A DNA stretch of 64,000 nt from Subtercola sp. GTDB taxonomy: Bacteria; Actinomycetota; Actinomycetes; Actinomycetales; Microbacteriaceae. The stretch covers positions 1 to 64,000 of the forward strand of contig JAODBC010000035.1 in NCBI GenBank assembly GCA_025463765.1, given 5' to 3'. The notes under the pieces are model-generated. The model worked only from the letters and a program-made list of their open reading frames with translations. It ran no database searches and had not been told where the DNA came from. Both the position numbers and the translations under genes were made by a program. Shown here piece after piece: positions 47,105 through 56,164 of the stretch (positions are counted from its first letter, which is position 1; each line of letters opens with the position of its first letter).

Positions 47105-47654
47105 ACTCGTCGAGCCGCAGCTCGCCGTCGACGTAACTGAAGTAGTGCACCGAGCCGTTCGCGATGCGCTCGTCTGCCCGCGGGCGTGCGCCGTCGGTGG
47201 CGTACCTCACAAGTGAGCTAATGACGCCGCCATGGCACACCACGATGAGGGCCTGACCGGGGCGTTCTTCGGCGATGGTGATGAGCGCAGAGTGCACACG
47301 CTCGCGCACCTGCTTATGCGTCTCGCGGCCCGGAACCACGCTCTGCGCGGGAAAACGACGGTGCAACTCCTCGAAGTCGAGCCCCTCTGCCTCGCCGTAG
47401 TGCCGTTCGACGAGGCCCGGCACTGTCTCGGGCTCGCCGAGGTCGAGAATCTTCGCGATGATCTCTGCGGTCTCGACCGCACGCCCGAGCGGGCTGGTCA
47501 GAATGCCGTCCCACCGCCCGTGCGCCAAGACCTCTGCAGTGGCTTTCGCCTCTTTGCGCCCCGTTGCGTTCAGCGGAATGTCGGTGCTTCCCTGAATGCG
47601 CTTTGCAACGTTCCAGTCGGTCTGCCCGTGACGCACAAGGGCGAGGTAGGTCAT
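47022..47654 (-). CDS. Histidine phosphatase family protein (phosphoglycerate mutase-like)
   Basis: 210 residues with the catalytic LVRHGQTDWN (6-15), LTSPLGRAVETAEI, and the second His in VVCHGGVISSLVR. A cofactor-dependent mutase-like fold, but more probably a phosphatase; the substrate is unknown. The ATG at 47654 follows GGAGG. The last 27 or so codons lie opposite the end of the glycosyltransferase gene. Confidence 0.88.
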   Translation of the reverse strand: MTYLALVRHGQTDWNVAKRIQGSTDIPLNATGRKEAKATAEVLAHGRWDGILTSPLGRAVETAEIIAKILDLGEPETVPGLVERHYGEAEGLDFEELHRRFPAQSVVPGRETHKQVRERVHSALITIAEERPGQALIVVCHGGVISSLVRYATDGARPRADERIANGSVHYFSYVDGELRLDEFNGDPVNELALEGAPAGPEAPALRPPS

Positions 47655-47767
47655 AAAGGCGAATCCTCCGGCGTTTGAGAGCAGCGGTGGCCTCAGCGTA
47701 GGCCGGGTCGCTGGCTCGATCAAGTGCCGCGGGCTCAGACCAGGCTCAGACGCGGCTCAGACGCGGC

Positions 47768-48616
47768 TCAGACCAGCAATCTCGCGGCGAGTGCCGTCAG
47801 CGTTTCAGAGGTTCCGGCCTCGAGCTTGACCGTCGCTCGCGAGTCGCCCTTCGTCACGCCGCGGTTGATGATGACCACGGGCAGTTTGCGCCGGCGCGCC
47901 TGTTCGAGCAACCGGATGCCCGAATTCACCACCAGCGACGAACCGGCGATGATCATCGCCTCCGACGCGCGTACCAGGTCGCTCGCCTCGCTGAACCGCT
48001 CTTGCGGAATGAACTCGCCGAAGAACACCACGTCGGGTTTCAGCGTGCCTCCGCAGACCGTGCACGAAGGAACGACAAAGTCGCTCCAGTTCGTGACCTC
48101 GGCGTCGCCGTCGGGGTTCACCGAGACGGCATCGGGTTCGGTCATCCAGGGGTTGGCCTCGTCGATCTGCTCGGCGACACTGACGCGGGCATACATCTGG
48201 CCGCAGTTGAGGCAGCGCACCCTGTCCATGGAGCCGTGCAGGTCGACCACGCGGTTCGACCCCGCCCTCACATGCAGTCCATCGACGTTCTGGGTGACCA
48301 CGCCATTCAGAACCCCGGCGTTCTCGAGCTCGGCCAGCACGTAGTGCCCGCGGTTGGGAGCGGCGGCGTCGAACAGCTTCCAGCCGAGGTGGCTGCCGGC
48401 CCAGTACCGCTGGCGATAGGCGGGGCTGGCCAGAAACTGGTCGAAGGTCATCGGATTGCGCTTCGGAGCGCCCTCGCCCCGGTAATCGGGAATGCCGGAA
48501 TCGGTGCTCATGCCGGCTCCGGTCAGAATCACCAGACGCTTTCCGGCGAGCAGGCCCACCACCTCGTCGAGCGCGGCCGACTGCGCTGTGTCGTTCTCGA
48601 CATCGACAAGTGCCAT
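47768..48616 (-). CDS. NAD-dependent protein deacylase, Sir2 family
   Basis: 282 residues: VILTGAGMSTDSGIPDYRGEG (GAGxS, about 28-46), TQNVDGLHVRAG, catalytic His in DLHGSMDRVRC, zinc-binding CLNC and CTVC pairs, and PDVVFFGEFIP. It removes acyl groups from lysines using NAD. ATG 48616 follows GGGAGGAG. It is divergent from the TrmH gene, with 94 bp between. Confidence 0.93.
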   Translation of the reverse strand: MALVDVENDTAQSAALDEVVGLLAGKRLVILTGAGMSTDSGIPDYRGEGAPKRNPMTFDQFLASPAYRQRYWAGSHLGWKLFDAAAPNRGHYVLAELENAGVLNGVVTQNVDGLHVRAGSNRVVDLHGSMDRVRCLNCGQMYARVSVAEQIDEANPWMTEPDAVSVNPDGDAEVTNWSDFVVPSCTVCGGTLKPDVVFFGEFIPQERFSEASDLVRASEAMIIAGSSLVVNSGIRLLEQARRRKLPVVIINRGVTKGDSRATVKLEAGTSETLTALAARLLV

Positions 48617-48710
48617 GGTCAGCTCCTCCCTCGTACTCCGAAGCCGTGAACGCAAGTCTAGGCAACCCGCTTTTCCGAAATGTTTCCGGCACCTGGCAGA
48701 GTGGGTCTTC

Positions 48711-49523
48711 ATGCCCGTGATTCACATTACCGACCTGCACCAGGTCGGACTGCCCGAAGACGCCCTCGCCGACTATCACGGGCTCACCGATGTGGCGCTG
48801 CGCCGGGTGAGCGAGCCCGCAGGCGGCTTGTACATCGCCGAATCCAGCAAGGTGATCGAGCGGGCCATCGCCGCCGGCCACCGCGCCCGGTCGGTGTTGG
48901 TCGAAGAGAAGTGGCTCGCGGGCATCCGCAGCATCGTGCCCGACGACGTGCCGATCTACGTGGGGCCGAGTGCCGTGCTCGAGAGCCTCACCGGGTTCAA
49001 CCTGCACCGCGGCGCCCTCGCCTCGATGCATCGACCCGAACTGCCGAGCGTCGCTTCGCTGCTGCAGGATGCCCGGCGGGTCGTCATTCTCGAAGATATC
49101 GTCGACCACACGAACGTCGGCGCCATCTTTCGCTCGGTGGCGGGGCTCGGGGCGGATGCCGTGCTCATCACTCCGCGCTGCGCCGACCCGCTGTACCGGC
49201 GCAGCGTGCGCGTCTCGATGGGAACGGTGCTGCAGGTGCCGTGGACTCGGTTGCCCGAGTGGAACGAGGCCGCCCCGCTGCTGCACGACGCCGGCTTCGA
49301 GATCGCGGCGCTCGCCCTGAGCGACGACGCGGTGACGCTGGACGAGTACGCCGCGGCGCCGCCTCCCCGCGTCGCCATTCTGTTCGGCACCGAGGGTGAC
49401 GGTCTGAGCCGGCAGGCGCTCTCGGTGGCCGACACGGTGGTCACGATTCCGATGCTGCACGGGGTGGACTCGCTCAACGTCGCGTCGGCGAGCGCCGTCG
49501 CGCTCTGGGCCCTGCGCGTCTGA
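48711..49523 (+). CDS. TrmH/SpoU-family RNA 2'-O-methyltransferase
   Basis: 270 residues with an N-terminal substrate-binding part (GGLYIAESSKVIERAIAAG) and the knotted SPOUT domain: motif 1 ILEDIVDHTNVGAIFRS (Asn/Arg), motif 2 ILFGTEGDGLS, motif 3 IPMLHGVDSLNVASASAVAL. It methylates tRNA or rRNA ribose; the target is not determinable. The start ATG 48711 has no Shine-Dalgarno sequence and a degenerate CAGAGT 8 nt before it. Confidence 0.9.
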   Translation: MPVIHITDLHQVGLPEDALADYHGLTDVALRRVSEPAGGLYIAESSKVIERAIAAGHRARSVLVEEKWLAGIRSIVPDDVPIYVGPSAVLESLTGFNLHRGALASMHRPELPSVASLLQDARRVVILEDIVDHTNVGAIFRSVAGLGADAVLITPRCADPLYRRSVRVSMGTVLQVPWTRLPEWNEAAPLLHDAGFEIAALALSDDAVTLDEYAAAPPPRVAILFGTEGDGLSRQALSVADTVVTIPMLHGVDSLNVASASAVALWALRV

Positions 49524-49625
49524 ATCTCGCGCGCGGAACTTTCGTCGGAGCTGAGCCCTCATCCCCGCAATACGTGGGCATGTCGCGCGTGCTCCGCCGA
49601 AAGCGACGCGGCTTCTGCGCATTCG

Positions 49626-50435
49626 TCAGTCGCCGGCGCCGAGCGGGGGAGTCAGGGCGTAATGCACCGGCAGGGCATCCGGTCGCTTGGGGGTGATGCC
49701 GTCGCCCGAGCTCTGGTGCCGCACCCGCCGCAGCACCCACGGAACGAAGTACTGCCGCGCCCACACCAGGTCGCTCGAGCGGGCCTGCCGCCAACTGCCC
49801 GCGGGCAGGGGCTCCGGCGAGTTGGGCTGCAGATCGTTCGGCACGTTGAGCGCGGCCAGAACCATTCGCGCGACCTCGTGGTGACCGTAGGCGTTCAGGT
49901 GCAGGCGGTCGGGCGCCCAGAACCCGGCGTCTTGAATGGAGGCCAGCCCCCACTGGTCGGCGACGATCAGCCCGTGGCGCGCCGCAATCGTGCGGATGTT
50001 CTCGTTGTAGATCGCCACCTTGCCCCGGATGCTGCGGAACACCGGCGAGAAACCGACGTCGGTTCCCGTGAAGATGACGATCGTGGCCCCGCTCGTCTTG
50101 AGCTTCGTGATGCCCTCGTCGAACTGCGCGGCGATCGCGTCGGGGTCGGTTCCGGGGCGGATGACGTCGTTGCCGCCCGCCGAAATCGTAATGAGGTCGG
50201 GCTTGAGCTCAAGGGCAGGCTCGGTCTGCTCGGCGAGAATCTGGCGGATGAGCCGACCCCGAATCGCCAGGTTCGCATAGGAGAAGTCGCCCTCGGCCTG
50301 AGCACTCAGCACCTCTGCTACCCGATCGGCCCAGCCGCGAAATCCGCCTGGGCTCGCCGGCTCAGGGTCGCCAATGCCTTCGGTGAACGAGTCGCCGAGG
50401 GCGACGTATCGGCGCCAGGGGTGAGGTTCGGTCAT
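49626..50435 (-). CDS. SGNH/GDSL-family hydrolase
   Basis: 269 residues with the four family blocks: GDSFTEG (14-20), a Gly in the RG region IRGRLIRQ, SAGGNDV and DRLHLNAYGH with catalytic Asp/His. No signal peptide, so an intracellular esterase or lipase-like enzyme of unknown substrate. GAAGGAGGG precedes the ATG. Confidence 0.9.
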   Translation of the reverse strand: MTEPHPWRRYVALGDSFTEGIGDPEPASPGGFRGWADRVAEVLSAQAEGDFSYANLAIRGRLIRQILAEQTEPALELKPDLITISAGGNDVIRPGTDPDAIAAQFDEGITKLKTSGATIVIFTGTDVGFSPVFRSIRGKVAIYNENIRTIAARHGLIVADQWGLASIQDAGFWAPDRLHLNAYGHHEVARMVLAALNVPNDLQPNSPEPLPAGSWRQARSSDLVWARQYFVPWVLRRVRHQSSGDGITPKRPDALPVHYALTPPLGAGD

Positions 50436-50535
50436 GGCTGACCCTCCTTCGACTTCATCACTCCAGACTACGACTCCGACCCGACCACGAACGCTTTGCC
50501 GCGAGGCCTTGCGTGAGGCGTTTGCGGCGGGACCG

Positions 50536-52176
50536 TCACGTTTCGTCGGGTCGGTTGGCGCGCCAGAGGTGCAAACTCAGGTAACTGCGCCACGGCGAGG
50601 CCTGCTCGGCGAACCGCACGAGCTCGCGCCGATCGGCGGGCAGGCCGAGCCGGGAGGCCCCGGCCCGCAGCGCGAGATCGCCGTCGAGCAGAATGTCGGT
50701 CGCTCCCAGCACGCGCATGGCCACATAGCCGGCCGTCCACGGGCCGATTCCGGCGAACGCCTGCAGGTCGTCCACGAGCTTCGCCTGCGACACCCCGACG
50801 TCGACGACGAGCTCACCCGAGGCGAGGGCTTCGGCCACACGGATGATCGTGTCGACGCGCTTCGCCGGCCCCCGCAGCACATCGCGGCCGCCGGTGGCGA
50901 TCTGGGCCGCAGTGGGGAACAGGAGGCACGGCGCGAGATTCGGGCCACGCGCCTCCCGGCCGGGGCTCGGGCTGGTGACTGCGGCGGCGACAGCGACAGC
51001 GGTGATACCCGAGTCCGCGCCCCCCTCGATGCGACCGCCGAGCGCCGCCGCAAGCCTGCCGAGAGCCGTGCGCGCCGCCGCAACAGAGACCTGCTGACCG
51101 ATCAGGGCGCGAAAAACGATCTCGTGGGCATCCACTGCCCCGGGCACACGAATGCCCGGCACCCGCCGCACCGATTCGCCCAGCCCGGGCACCGAAGCCA
51201 GCGTTGCGTCGATGGCCTGAGCATCGGCGTCGAGGTCGAACAACCGGCGCACGCGCACTGACACGGTGGAGAGGTCGGCGAGGTTCTCGAGCCGGGCGCG
51301 GCACACCACGCTCGTCTCGCGAGGCTCCAGTTCGATCACTGCCCAGCCGTGGGGGAGGCGCAGCGTGCGGCGGTAGACGCCCGCGCGCACGTCTTCTACC
51401 CCGGCGACGGCTCGTGCAGCGAGAAAGTCGATCACGCCGCGTCCGTCGAAGGGTGCGCGGGCCGGCAGCGTCACCGTCACGAGAGCGCCGGGTGCTTCCG
51501 GCGACGTCGTGCCCGCGACATCCGCCCCGCCTGCCTCGACAGACCTTCGTCGGCCACCGAGGTCTCGAGCCACCCCGCCACCCGACATGCGGCCGCTCGC
51601 CCGCCGCCCCTTCTCGCGCAGCGCGGAAGGCGACATCTCGTACACGGCTGCAATCGTGTCGTTGAAGGCGCGCACGCTTGCGAATCCGCTGGCATAGACG
51701 ACCTGCGTGACCGGCAGGTCAGTGCTCTGCAGCAGAGTGCGGGCGCTCTGGGCGCGGTGCGCACGGGCGAGCGCCTGCGGGCCGGCGCCGAGTTCAGCGT
51801 TTAGCACGCGCGTGAGGTGCCGCGGTGTGTACCCCAGGCGCCGCGCGAGCCCGTCGACGCCCTCCCGGTCGACCACGCCGTCGTCGATGAGGCGCATGGC
51901 GCGTCCGGCCAGGTCGTCGCGCAGATTCCATTCGGGGGAGCCGGGCACGGCATCCGGAAAGCAGCGCTTGCACGCGCGCAGCCCGGCCTCGTGCGCCGCT
52001 GCCGCCGTGAGGTAGAACGAGACGTTCTGCGGCTGCGGGGTTCGAGCCGGGCAGCTCGGCCGGCAGTAGATTCCGGTGGAGTGCACGCCCGTGATGAACT
52101 GCCCGTCGAACCGCGCGTCTTTGGCCTTCATAGCCCGGTAGCGCTGGGCGAACACGGGGTCGATCTCGGTGGTCAT
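50536..52176 (-). CDS. Ada-type regulator fused to AlkA-type DNA glycosylase
   Basis: 546 residues joining alkylation sensing and base removal. Order: an Ada N-terminal zinc domain with four Cys (IYCRPSCPAR at about 37-46, ACKRCFPD) that takes methyl groups from phosphotriesters, an AraC-type helix-turn-helix region (LARRLGYTPRHLTRVLNAEL), an AlkA N-terminal domain, and the HhH-GPD glycosylase (VLFPTAAQ region, FAGIGPWTAGYVAMR) with the conserved Asp in LDGDLALR. The O6-methylguanine transferase part of E. coli Ada is absent. ATG 52176 fits the family start; an ATG at 52200 is possible. Confidence 0.9.
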   Translation of the reverse strand: MTTEIDPVFAQRYRAMKAKDARFDGQFITGVHSTGIYCRPSCPARTPQPQNVSFYLTAAAAHEAGLRACKRCFPDAVPGSPEWNLRDDLAGRAMRLIDDGVVDREGVDGLARRLGYTPRHLTRVLNAELGAGPQALARAHRAQSARTLLQSTDLPVTQVVYASGFASVRAFNDTIAAVYEMSPSALREKGRRASGRMSGGGVARDLGGRRRSVEAGGADVAGTTSPEAPGALVTVTLPARAPFDGRGVIDFLAARAVAGVEDVRAGVYRRTLRLPHGWAVIELEPRETSVVCRARLENLADLSTVSVRVRRLFDLDADAQAIDATLASVPGLGESVRRVPGIRVPGAVDAHEIVFRALIGQQVSVAAARTALGRLAAALGGRIEGGADSGITAVAVAAAVTSPSPGREARGPNLAPCLLFPTAAQIATGGRDVLRGPAKRVDTIIRVAEALASGELVVDVGVSQAKLVDDLQAFAGIGPWTAGYVAMRVLGATDILLDGDLALRAGASRLGLPADRRELVRFAEQASPWRSYLSLHLWRANRPDET

Positions 52177-52275
52177 CTCCCCAGTCTCTCGCACGGGCAT
52201 CCGCTCGCCTAGCGAAAATCAGACACGGCGAGAGCGACCCGGATGCCCGCTTGGGCGTGCCGCGTGATGAGCAGG

Positions 52276-52292
52276 TAGGGTCGTCTGAAGTG
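52276..52292 (+). promoter_or_regulatory. -10 box and leaderless start of the helicase gene
   Basis: TAGGGT (52276-52281), 8 nt, GTG 52290. Confidence 0.5.
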
Positions 52293-54110
52293 ACTACCGT
52301 GCCTTCTTCTAAGCCCCCGATCGGAACCTCGGCGGCCGAGCATCTCTCGCCCTCGTTCCCCGAACGAGCCGCCTGGGGTACCGCCGGAAAACTGCGCGCC
52401 TGGCAGCAAGAGGCGCTCGACGCCTACTTTCTGCACGAACCGCGCGATTTTCTCGCGGCGGCTACACCAGGCGCCGGAAAAACCACCTTCGCGCTGCGCC
52501 TCGCGGCCGAACTGCTGGCTCGAAACACCATCGACCGCATCACGGTGGTCGCCCCCACCGAGCACCTGAAGAAGCAGTGGGCCGACGCAGCCGATCGGGC
52601 GGGCATCCGCCTCGACCCCATGTTCAAGAACAGCCATGGCCGGCATGCGCGGCACTATCACGGGGCCGCCGTCACCTACGCGCAGGTTGCAGTGCGGGCC
52701 GAGCTGCACCGCGACATCACGCTGAGCGGCCGCACGCTGGTGATTCTCGACGAGGTGCACCACGGCGGCGACGCGCTCAGCTGGGGCGACGCCATTCGCG
52801 AGGCGTTCGAGCCCGCGACCCGGCGGTTGTCACTGACGGGAACGCCGTTCCGCAGCGACACGGCGCCGATTCCATTCGTCGCCTATCTGCCCGACGAGCA
52901 CGGAATCCGGCTCTCGCAGACCGACTACAACTACGGCTACGGTCGCGCCCTCGCCGACGGGGTCGTGCGACCCGTCATCTTCATGGTCTACGCGGGGCAC
53001 ATGCGCTGGCGCGATGGCGCGGGCGAAGAAATGGAGGCGCGGCTCGGCGAAGGCAACACCAAAGACATCACCTCGCAGGCCTGGCGCACGGCGCTCGACC
53101 CGAAGGGGGAGTGGATTCCGGCCGTACTGAAGGCCGCAGACCGCCGCCTGAGCGAGGTGCGGCACTCGATTCCGGATGCCGGTGGCCTCGTCATCGCGAC
53201 CGACCACTATGCCGCCCGCGCCTACGCCGAGTTGCTGGAGAACATCTCGGGGCAACCTGTCACCGTCGTGCTCTCAGATGAGAAAGAGGCCAGCGACCGC
53301 ATCGAGGAGTTCTCGAACTCGAGCCGGCGGTGGATGGTCGCGGTTCGCATGGTATCGGAGGGCGTCGACATTCCCCGCCTGTCGGTGGGCGTCTACGCGA
53401 CCTCCGCGGCGACGCCGCTGTATTTCGCGCAGGCCATCGGCCGCTTCGTTCGCGCCCGGCGCCGCGGCGAGACCGCTTCGATCTTCTTGCCGAACGTACC
53501 CTCGCTGATGGCGCTGGCCGGCGCTATGGAGCTCGAACGCGACCATGCTCTCGACCGCCGCGAGACCGGCGACCCCGAGATCGACATGTTCGCGCCCGAA
53601 GAAGACGCGATGGATGCGGCGAACCGCGAGGAGAAGGCGTCCGACGCGCTGCAGCAAGAGTTCAGCTTCGAAGCGATCTCCTCGCACGCCACCTTCGACC
53701 GCGTCGTGTACGAGAACGCCGAGTTCGGCGCCGAAGCCATCGTCGGCAGCGACGAGGAGCTCGACTTCATCGGTATTCCGGGGCTGCTCGAACCCGATCA
53801 GGTGCGTGAGCTTCTCGCGCACCGGCAGCAGCGCCAGGCCAAACGCAAGCACGAGCCCGGTTACGTCGCCCCGGTGGCCGCGTCGCCGGAGGAGGCCCCG
53901 GCCGCGCCGCTGTACCGCACGCTGAAAGAGCAACGGTCGCTGCTGAACAGCGTGGTGGGCATCTGGTCGAAGATCTCAGGCGAGCCGCACGGTCTGATCC
54001 ACGCCGAACTGCGGCGGGTGTGCGGCGGCCCCGCCGTCGCCCAGGCCAGCGTCACGCAATTGCAGGCCAGAATTGCTCTCGTACGCAAATGGATGGGGGC
54101 GAATCATTGA
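52290..54110 (+). CDS. Superfamily 2 DEAD/H-box helicase
   Basis: 606 residues. Motif I AATPGAGKTTFAL (about 57-69), motif Ia VVAPTEHLKKQW, motif II LDEVHHGGD, motif III LTGTPFRSD, motif V RMVSEGVDIPRLSVGV and motif VI QAIGRFVRARR. The C-terminal 150 residues hold acidic linkers and a helical domain. The layout recalls the ResIII-type helicases common in actinobacteria; function in DNA repair or RNA work is not known. The start is set at GTG 52290 by the -10 box. Confidence 0.9.
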   Translation: MTTVPSSKPPIGTSAAEHLSPSFPERAAWGTAGKLRAWQQEALDAYFLHEPRDFLAAATPGAGKTTFALRLAAELLARNTIDRITVVAPTEHLKKQWADAADRAGIRLDPMFKNSHGRHARHYHGAAVTYAQVAVRAELHRDITLSGRTLVILDEVHHGGDALSWGDAIREAFEPATRRLSLTGTPFRSDTAPIPFVAYLPDEHGIRLSQTDYNYGYGRALADGVVRPVIFMVYAGHMRWRDGAGEEMEARLGEGNTKDITSQAWRTALDPKGEWIPAVLKAADRRLSEVRHSIPDAGGLVIATDHYAARAYAELLENISGQPVTVVLSDEKEASDRIEEFSNSSRRWMVAVRMVSEGVDIPRLSVGVYATSAATPLYFAQAIGRFVRARRRGETASIFLPNVPSLMALAGAMELERDHALDRRETGDPEIDMFAPEEDAMDAANREEKASDALQQEFSFEAISSHATFDRVVYENAEFGAEAIVGSDEELDFIGIPGLLEPDQVRELLAHRQQRQAKRKHEPGYVAPVAASPEEAPAAPLYRTLKEQRSLLNSVVGIWSKISGEPHGLIHAELRRVCGGPAVAQASVTQLQARIALVRKWMGANH

Positions 54111-54158
54111 TCGCCCTCCTGACGCACTGATCATGAAGCACGGTGAAGGAGCATCATC

Positions 54159-55136
54159 ATGGAGTATCTGAAATTGGGCTCGAGCGGGCTCGAAGTCTCG
54201 GCCCTCACCCTCGGCTGCATGAGTTACGGCGTCGCCGACCGTGGCAACCACGAGTGGACGCTCGACGAAGAGACTTCTCGCCCGTTCATCCAGAAGGCCC
54301 TTGAGCTCGGAATCACCACGTTCGACACCGCCAACGTCTACTCCGACGGCACGAGCGAAGAGATCGTCGGCCGCGCGCTTGCCGACTTCACCAGCCGCGA
54401 AGAGATCGTCATCGCCACCAAGGTGCACGGCACCATGCGCCCCGGCCCTAACGGCGGTGGCCTGTCGCGGGTGCACATCATGAACCAGATCGACGCCTCG
54501 CTGCGCCGCCTCGGCACCGACTACGTCGACCTGTACCAGATCCACCGCTGGGACGACACGGTGCCGATCGAAGAGACCATGGAGGCGCTGCACGACGTGG
54601 TCAAGGCCGGCAAGGCGCGCTACATCGGCGCTTCCTCGATGTTCGCCTGGCAGTTCGCTCAGGCGCAATACACGGCCGACCTCAACGGCTGGACTCGTTT
54701 CGTGTCGATGCAAGACCACTACAACCTCATTCAGCGCGAAGAAGAGCGGGAGATGCATCCGTTCTGCCTCGACCAGGGCGTCGGCGTGCTGCCCTGGAGC
54801 CCGCTCGCCCGCGGCCGCCTCGCCCGGCCCTGGGGCGAGAGCACCTTTCGCGACGACACCGACAACGTCTCGGCGCGCGTCTATGCGGGCACCGAAGACT
54901 CCGACCACGCGGTAGTGGATGCCGTCGGCCAAGTCGCCTCGAACCGCGGCGTCGCTCGTGCGCAGGTCGCGCTCGCCTGGGTGCGTCAGCAGTCTGCCGT
55001 GACCTCGCCCATCGTCGGCGCCACCAAGCCGCATCACCTCGATGACGCCGTGGCGTCCCTCGACCTCACCCTCACCCCCGACGAGCTAGCCGCCCTCGAG
55101 GCCCCCTACACGCCCCACCTCCCCACCGGCTTCTGA
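54159..55136 (+). CDS. Aldo/keto reductase
   Basis: 325 residues of the YajO/general stress 69 kind: the catalytic Asp and Tyr in DTANVYSDG (about 49-57), Lys in IATKVHG and His in LYQIHRWDD, with the NADP-binding VGATKPHHL near the end. It reduces aldehydes or ketones; the substrate is unknown. GGAGCATCATC precedes the ATG. A palindromic repeat follows its stop within 10 bp. Confidence 0.92.
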   Translation: MEYLKLGSSGLEVSALTLGCMSYGVADRGNHEWTLDEETSRPFIQKALELGITTFDTANVYSDGTSEEIVGRALADFTSREEIVIATKVHGTMRPGPNGGGLSRVHIMNQIDASLRRLGTDYVDLYQIHRWDDTVPIEETMEALHDVVKAGKARYIGASSMFAWQFAQAQYTADLNGWTRFVSMQDHYNLIQREEEREMHPFCLDQGVGVLPWSPLARGRLARPWGESTFRDDTDNVSARVYAGTEDSDHAVVDAVGQVASNRGVARAQVALAWVRQQSAVTSPIVGATKPHHLDDAVASLDLTLTPDELAALEAPYTPHLPTGF

Positions 55137-55141
55137 GGCTG

Positions 55142-55199
55142 ACGCGCAGTCCGGAGCATCCGCTACCGCTCGAACAGGCGCGGATGTTCCGAACTGCAC
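55142..55199. repeat. 58-bp dispersed palindromic repeat, copy B
   Basis: Reverse-oriented relative to copy A at 34147-34204, 49 of 58 bases matching. It starts ACGCGCAGTCCGGAGCATCC and ends GGATGTTCCGAACTGCAC, so its ends pair (GCAGTCCGGA / TCCGAACTGC). It stands between convergent aldo/keto reductase and nitroreductase genes. Confidence 0.75.
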
Positions 55200-55214
55200 C
55201 GGAGCGGTGGGTGC

Positions 55215-55679
55215 TCAGGCCTTCGGGTCGATGACGACGACGGGGATCTCGCGGTCGGTTTTGAGCTGGTAGTCGGCGTAGTCGGGGTAGATGGCGACCA
55301 TCTTCTCCCAGAGGGCGGGCTTTTCTTCGGGAGTCGCCGTGCGCGCTGTGCCGTAGAACGAATCGGCACCGACCTGCAGGTAGACCTCGGGGTTCGCTTC
55401 GAGGTTCAGGTACCAGACCGGATGCTTCGGGGCTCCGCCCATCGAGGCCACGATGATCTGGCGACCGTCGTCTTCGCCGTAGATGAGTGCCGTGCGACGC
55501 CACACGCCCGACTTGCGCCCCTTCGTGGTGAGCAGCAGCAGCGGAGCCTGGCTCTTCGAGAACGTCAGCTCGCCATCCGTGGCCACGTACTCCTCGATCT
55601 GCTTCTTCACCCACTCCGCGTCATTGTCGATGGGGTTCTCAGGGCTCGATCCGGGCTGTGCAGAGGTGGTATCAGTCAT
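55215..55679 (-). CDS. Deazaflavin (F420)-dependent nitroreductase family protein
   Basis: 154 residues of the DDN split-barrel family: LLLLTTKGRKSGVWRRTALIY (about 41-61), the NPEVYLQVG stretch and the late YPDYADYQLKTDREIPVVVI. Family members bind F420 and reduce quinones or nitro compounds. The ATG at 55679 has no strong Shine-Dalgarno sequence. It lies just downstream of the cspA terminator. Confidence 0.9.
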   Translation of the reverse strand: MTDTTSAQPGSSPENPIDNDAEWVKKQIEEYVATDGELTFSKSQAPLLLLTTKGRKSGVWRRTALIYGEDDGRQIIVASMGGAPKHPVWYLNLEANPEVYLQVGADSFYGTARTATPEEKPALWEKMVAIYPDYADYQLKTDREIPVVVIDPKA

Positions 55680-55695
55680 GTATCCATCATCGCCC

Positions 55696-55732
55696 AAAAA
55701 AAGAACCCCCCGGCCAGGGCCGAGGGGTTCTT
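55696..55732 (-). terminator. Rho-independent terminator of cspA
   Basis: On the minus strand GAACCCC and GGGGTTC arms (55730-55724 and 55709-55703) enclose a GC-rich inner stem, followed by seven T (55702-55696). Confidence 0.9.
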
Positions 55733-55748
55733 CACGAGCTTCATCCTC

Positions 55749-55781
55749 CGAATTTAGAAGCGCGTTGCGCTTCTAAATTCG
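55749..55781. repeat. Perfect 15-bp inverted repeat with 3-nt loop
   Basis: CGAATTTAGAAGCGC (55749-55763), loop GTT, and its exact reverse complement (55767-55781). It is the second of three hairpins in the cspA 3' region. Confidence 0.85.
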
Positions 55782-55786
55782 AGCGA

Positions 55787-55805
55787 GTCGAATCTTCGAT
55801 TCGAC
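55787..55805. repeat. Perfect 8-bp inverted repeat with 3-nt loop
   Basis: GTCGAATC, TTC, GATTCGAC, 9 bp beyond the cspA stop codon. It is the first hairpin a cspA transcript would form after its stop. Confidence 0.75.
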
Positions 55806-55814
55806 AAGCCAGTA

Positions 55815-56018
55815 TTACAGGCTGCGGATGTTCTCAGCCTGCGGGCCCTTCGGGCCCTGGGTCACGTCGAACTCGACGCGCTGGTTCTCGTCGAGCGACT
55901 TGTAGCCGTTCGAAGCGATAGCCGAGTAGTGAGCGAAAACGTCGGGGCTGCCATCTTCGGGGGCGATGAAGCCAAAGCCTTTTTCAGCGTTAAACCATTT
56001 GACGGTACCAATTGCCAT
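55815..56018 (-). CDS. cspA: Cold shock protein, CspA family
   Basis: 67-residue OB-fold RNA chaperone with RNP1 KGFGFI (16-21) and RNP2 VFAHYSAI (about 31-38), start [13 protein letters not shown] and end [21 protein letters not shown] lies before ATG 56018. A long leader (about 140 nt, from a TAGTCT -10 box) fits the cold-shock type of post-transcriptional control. The 3' region has three hairpins in a row. Confidence 0.97.
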   Translation of the reverse strand: MAIGTVKWFNAEKGFGFIAPEDGSPDVFAHYSAIASNGYKSLDENQRVEFDVTQGPKGPQAENIRSL

Positions 56019-56164
56019 GTTAAAACTCCTCCAGGAGCGTTCAATTAGAATCCGACTGCCGGATCCTGATAGCGCGGTGCCTGTCATCCATCTTTCAAGC
56101 GCAATGGGCAACGGGGCTTGGCCGCGAGCATTCAGAACTGCGAGGCACAGCAACTTCAAGATCT

